From NCBI GenBank assembly GCA_958417755.1, contig CATZDY010000122.1, forward strand, positions 1-7,838: a DNA stretch of 7,838 nucleotides, given 5' to 3'. Shown here one piece after another: positions 4,786-7,838 of this stretch. Both the position numbers and the translations under genes were made by a program. Numbering within the stretch: the stretch's first letter is position 1; each line of letters starts with the position of its first letter. This DNA comes from an uncultured Peptococcaceae bacterium. Its GTDB lineage: Bacteria; Bacillota; Desulfotomaculia; Desulfotomaculales; Desulfocucumaceae. The notes beneath the pieces were generated by a model. The model was not told the DNA's origin, ran no database searches, and worked only from the letters and a program-made list of their open reading frames with translations.

Positions 4786-6084
4786 TTGCTGTCATTGAAA
4801 GGAGTTGCAAAAAAAGTATTTCGAAAGAAGGTGATTTTTACTTTCTTAGCCATTGTGGTGGTAGCAGTGGCTGTGATGGTGTTTCTGAACTTGGGAAAAA
4901 CTAGTGCTGAGCCACCAGTATCCACAGCGCCGGTGGTACGGACCAATTTAGAAAACAATGTATTTGCTTCAGGAAAAGTTAGGTTGGTGGAAAAGCAGGA
5001 GTTCTACAGTTATGTAGAAACAACAGTGAAAGAAATCAATGTGGATCCCGGGGATAAAGTAAAAAAAGGACAAATATTAGGCTTATTGGATGCCGGGGAT
5101 GATGAGCGCAGGTATAATGATAGTGTGGCCAATTATACAGTGCAGCAGGCAAACTTAGAGAATGCGTTAAATCCCAGACCTGAGGAAATCGAGCGGGCGG
5201 AAGCGGATTTGCGAAAAGCAGAAACTGATTATCAACAGGCCAAGGAAGATCATGCCAGGACACAGCAATTGTATGAAAATGATGCAATTAGTCAACAAGA
5301 ATATGATAAATCCAAAGCAGAACTTGTGGCTGCAGAAACTAGTTATACCAACGCGGAGGCTGCGTTGCAAATATTAAAAACCGGTCCCACTGGAGCGGAA
5401 TTAACAGCTTTGAAAGCCCAGATAGAACAGAGTAGAATTCAGATGGAATTGGCCCAAAGGGATCGGGATAGAAATATATTGACAGCTGAAATGGATGGTA
5501 CAGTCATTGCAGTGGAAGTATTTGAAGGGGATCATATTGATCCAGGGACTAGATTGATTACCATTGGCAATACGGATAAAGTGGAGATTACAGCAGGAGT
5601 AAGTGAAGCGGATAGCGGCCAATTGGCCAAGGGGCAAAACGTAACCATTACAGCTGCCGCCTTACCGGGTCAAGAATATGAGGGGGTTGTAAAAAGTGTA
5701 TCCCCTGGCACAGTGGTTTCCAGTGGGGAAAGAGGGAGTCAAATTGATGTCCCTATCATTGTATCCACTGTAGGGAATGCAGAGGGGTTACGGTCTGGTT
5801 ATACGGTGGATTTAGCCATCCAAGTGTTAAATAAAGAAAATGTTTTGGCCGTACCATATGAGGCTGTTTTGGAGCAAGATGGTAAAGCTGTGGTTTATGT
5901 GGTGGAGAAAGGAATTGCCAAGAAAAAAGAGATTACTAAAGGGGCGGATGTGGATCTCTATACTGAAGTAGTAGCAGGATTATCCGAAGGGGATGTGGTG
6001 ATTGTAAATCCTAATCCTGCCATGGAAAATAAACCTGTAACAGTTATGGGTGGTGGAGCGGCTGCTGAAGGGGTGGCCCCATGA
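4786..6084 (+). CDS. Membrane fusion protein (periplasmic-adaptor/YknX-MacA type) of an ABC exporter
   Basis: From TTG 4786 this is a 432-residue protein. It has a basic N-terminus, one signal-anchor segment (about residues 16-35), a first lipoyl half (76-103, with VDPGDKVKKGQILGLLD), a long helical hairpin (about 104-228, heptad-rich, with the family-like NPRPEEIERAEADL), a second lipoyl half (231-262), a beta-barrel (about 264-350) and a membrane-proximal domain (351-418). No lipobox Cys is present, so it is anchored by the helix. It should link the ABC permease to substrate capture or release outside the membrane. The open frame extends to ATG 4624 (486 residues), but that ATG has no ribosome site. 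TTG 4786 has GGGAGAG (4771-4777) 8 nt upstream and gives the usual short cytoplasmic tail. Residues encoded by about 4711-4785 look protein-like, so a start further upstream is not excluded. The stop overlaps the ATPase start (ATGA). Confidence 0.88.
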   Translation: MLSLKGVAKKVFRKKVIFTFLAIVVVAVAVMVFLNLGKTSAEPPVSTAPVVRTNLENNVFASGKVRLVEKQEFYSYVETTVKEINVDPGDKVKKGQILGLLDAGDDERRYNDSVANYTVQQANLENALNPRPEEIERAEADLRKAETDYQQAKEDHARTQQLYENDAISQQEYDKSKAELVAAETSYTNAEAALQILKTGPTGAELTALKAQIEQSRIQMELAQRDRDRNILTAEMDGTVIAVEVFEGDHIDPGTRLITIGNTDKVEITAGVSEADSGQLAKGQNVTITAAALPGQEYEGVVKSVSPGTVVSSGERGSQIDVPIIVSTVGNAEGLRSGYTVDLAIQVLNKENVLAVPYEAVLEQDGKAVVYVVEKGIAKKKEITKGADVDLYTEVVAGLSEGDVVIVNPNPAMENKPVTVMGGGAAAEGVAP

Positions 6085-6905
6085 TTATTGTAAAGAATTT
6101 GACCAAAATTTATGGCAAGGGTGATTATCCAGTGGTGGCCTTGGATAATATTCAATTGGAAGTACAAAAGGGAGAATTTGTTTCCATTATGGGGCCTTCG
6201 GGCTCCGGGAAATCCACTTTAATGAATATTTTGGGCTGTTTGGATATTCCCACCTCAGGCAGTTATGTATTGGATGAGGTGGAAGTCAGTACTTTACATG
6301 ATGCTGGATTGGCCAAAATCCGCAACCAGAAAATCGGTTTTGTATTTCAAAATTTTAATTTGCTACCTAAAATGACAGCTTTGCGCAATGTGGAATTACC
6401 GATGATGTATGCAGGGGTTCCTGCCCGGGAGCGGGTGAAGAGAGCCACCGCAGCTTTGGAGCGGGTGGGATTAGCCAAACGAGTTCACCACCGTCCCAAT
6501 GAATTGTCCGGCGGGCAGGTGCAACGGGTGGCCATTGCCAGATCCTTGGTAAACCGGCCTGCGGTCATTTACGCGGACGAACCCACGGGGAATTTGGATA
6601 CCCGTTCGGGAGAAGAAATTATGGCTATTTTCCAAGAATTAAACCGGGAAGGGGTAACCATTGTTTTGGTTACCCATGAACGGGAGATTGCCTTACATAC
6701 TTCCCGGATTATACATTTTAAAGATGGTCATTTGGTGAATGATGAAGCAGTACCGCATCCTTTGGATGCCTTGCAAGAATTACAACAAATGGGGGTAATA
6801 TTGGATGACCGGGGAATTCCTGTTGAGAATGCCCCTTTGGTAACATCCCCTTCCCAGGGGAAAGATGAACTGGGGAAGCCAGGGGAAGCGGGTGATAAAC
6901 AGTGA
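6081..6905 (+). CDS. ABC transporter ATPase (MacB/LolD/YknY type)
   Basis: This 274-residue nucleotide-binding protein has all motifs intact: Walker A GPSGSGKST (38-46), Q-loop Gln90, signature LSGGQ (142-146), Walker B VIYADEP (162-168, catalytic Glu167), D-loop GNLD (170-173) and switch His199. The sequence around Walker A (STLMNILGCLD) and after the signature (VQRVAIARSL) is typical of the MacB/LolD/YknY group, which works with an FtsX-type permease in mechanotransmission rather than classic transport. The family usually ends near residue 225-230. Here about 45 more residues follow, first a short helix-like part (DALQELQQMGVILDD), then a polar Gly/Pro/Glu/Lys tail of unknown role. The start overlaps the fusion protein stop by four bases and the stop overlaps the permease GTG, so the three are translationally coupled. 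Confidence 0.95.
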   Translation: MIIVKNLTKIYGKGDYPVVALDNIQLEVQKGEFVSIMGPSGSGKSTLMNILGCLDIPTSGSYVLDEVEVSTLHDAGLAKIRNQKIGFVFQNFNLLPKMTALRNVELPMMYAGVPARERVKRATAALERVGLAKRVHHRPNELSGGQVQRVAIARSLVNRPAVIYADEPTGNLDTRSGEEIMAIFQELNREGVTIVLVTHEREIALHTSRIIHFKDGHLVNDEAVPHPLDALQELQQMGVILDDRGIPVENAPLVTSPSQGKDELGKPGEAGDKQ

Positions 6906-7838
6906 ATTTAGGGGAAAGCATTCGCGTTGCTCTGGAAGGGGTAAGGGGCAATAAGCTTCGTTCCTTTTTAACTGCTTTGGGTATTATCATTGGGATTGCT
7001 GCAGTTATTTCAGTGGTGGCCATTGGCCAAGGGGGACAATCTAAAATCATTGGAGAATTGGAAAAATTCGGAGCCACCAGTTTTAGCATTTATGAGGATT
7101 GGCGCAATGAAAATTCCAATGGAGACAGTTTAACCCTCAGTGATATCCAGATATTGAAAGATAAAATTCCAACCCTTGCTTATTTATCACCCTATAGTGG
7201 AAACATGGATGATATCCGGGGTACCAAAAGCAAGACCTACGGTCGAATTACAGGGGTTAACAGGGATTATCAAAAGCTTACCAATATTGAGTTATCCAAA
7301 GGACGTTTCTGGAATCATGAAGATGATACTTTAGGCCGGCGGGTAGCAGTATTGGACGAAGCCATGGTGGAAGAAATATTTGGCCGTGATGAGGCTTTAG
7401 GGAAAAACATCAGCATCGGGAATACGACTTTTTTAGTTGTGGGAATCGCTGCGCCAGGGGAAGCTGTGATGGGGCAGCAACCGGATCCCCAATTGTATAT
7501 TCCTATCCAAGCTTGGTGCAATTTGTATGGACAATATCTTAGCAGCTTTGAAGGCAGTGCTGTTTCCCGGGATAAGGTACAAGAGACTATGGATCTGGCG
7601 GTAAAGATTTTGGAACGCCGCCACCATAGTGAAGGGCAATATCTAAGCTTTAGCATGGAACAACAAATGCAATCTGTCAACCAAGTGACAGGGATAATGA
7701 CCCTCATTATTGGGTTGATTGCCGGAATCTCCCTTTTTGTAGGGGGGATTGGGGTGATGAACATTATGCTAGTATCTGTTACCGAGCGTACCAGGGAAAT
7801 CGGCATTCGCAAGGCTTTGGGTGCAAGGCGCAAAGATA
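6902..7838 (+). CDS. MacB/FtsX-type ABC transporter permease, N-terminal part (runs off the window)
   Basis: A GTG start (6902-6904) overlaps the ATPase stop (GTGA), and the frame stays open for 312 codons to the window end. The order is that of MacB-like permeases without a fused ATPase. A short amphipathic helix leads into TM1 (residues 22-42, LTALGIIIGIAAVISVVAIG), preceded by the typical RGNKLRSF. A large extracytoplasmic MacB-type core domain (about 45-255) contains RFWNHED, RVAVLDE and FGRDEALGK. TM2 follows (about 262-290), then VTERTREIGIRKALGA of the FtsX domain. Two more membrane segments should lie beyond the window. It probably forms a dimer with two ATPases and the hexameric fusion protein of this operon. 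The substrate is unknown, and relatives handle antimicrobial peptides, toxins or lipids. Confidence 0.93.
   Translation, partial: MNLGESIRVALEGVRGNKLRSFLTALGIIIGIAAVISVVAIGQGGQSKIIGELEKFGATSFSIYEDWRNENSNGDSLTLSDIQILKDKIPTLAYLSPYSGNMDDIRGTKSKTYGRITGVNRDYQKLTNIELSKGRFWNHEDDTLGRRVAVLDEAMVEEIFGRDEALGKNISIGNTTFLVVGIAAPGEAVMGQQPDPQLYIPIQAWCNLYGQYLSSFEGSAVSRDKVQETMDLAVKILERRHHSEGQYLSFSMEQQMQSVNQVTGIMTLIIGLIAGISLFVGGIGVMNIMLVSVTERTREIGIRKALGARRKD

Noticed and set aside
7315..7833. Minus-strand open frame of 172 codons
   Set aside because: It is antisense to the MacB-type permease, whose plus-strand frame shows full family motifs.

Overview
The window looks like a chromosomal segment of a low-to-moderate GC Gram-positive bacterium (Bacillota, probably a clostridial or related anaerobic lineage). 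The reasons are AT-rich intergenic DNA, strong AGGAGG-type ribosome sites, TTG and GTG starts, intrinsic terminators with T-runs, and a YknXYZ/MacAB-type exporter with no outer-membrane partner in view. The genus cannot be read from the sequence. No mobile element, CRISPR array, tRNA or rRNA was found.

Layout. The left edge (1-196, minus strand) holds the N-terminal part of an XRE-family repressor. Two matching TATCT-N3-AGATA dyads lie in its leader and probably form its own operator. A long stretch without protein genes follows (197-1090). Its centre (about 562-770) is a GC-richer, highly structured RNA with its own promoter at 481-510 and a terminator at 821-850. I read it as a probable raiA-motif RNA, a clostridial/actinobacterial structured ncRNA. 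It is the most interesting object in the window. An SseB-family protein (1091-1825) comes next, ending in a strong terminator.

The middle block is a small operon. Two half-size ChrA-type chromate transporter subunits (2126-2704 and 2701-3264) overlap by four bases. A short single-domain alkyltransferase-like protein (3298-3657) follows, with the reactive Cys of MGMT inside an Atl-like scaffold. A terminator at 3730-3770 closes the block.

The right block begins with a cysteine-rich YkgJ-like protein (4084-4608). It is followed by a three-part exporter: a membrane fusion protein (frame 4624-6084, preferred start 4786), an ABC ATPase (6081-6905) and a MacB/FtsX-type permease (6902 to the window end). 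The exporter genes overlap at their stop/start codons (ATGA, then GTGA), so they are almost certainly co-translated and form one complex. The start of the fusion protein is unclear: two good ribosome sites upstream each lead to a TTG codon that stops almost at once.
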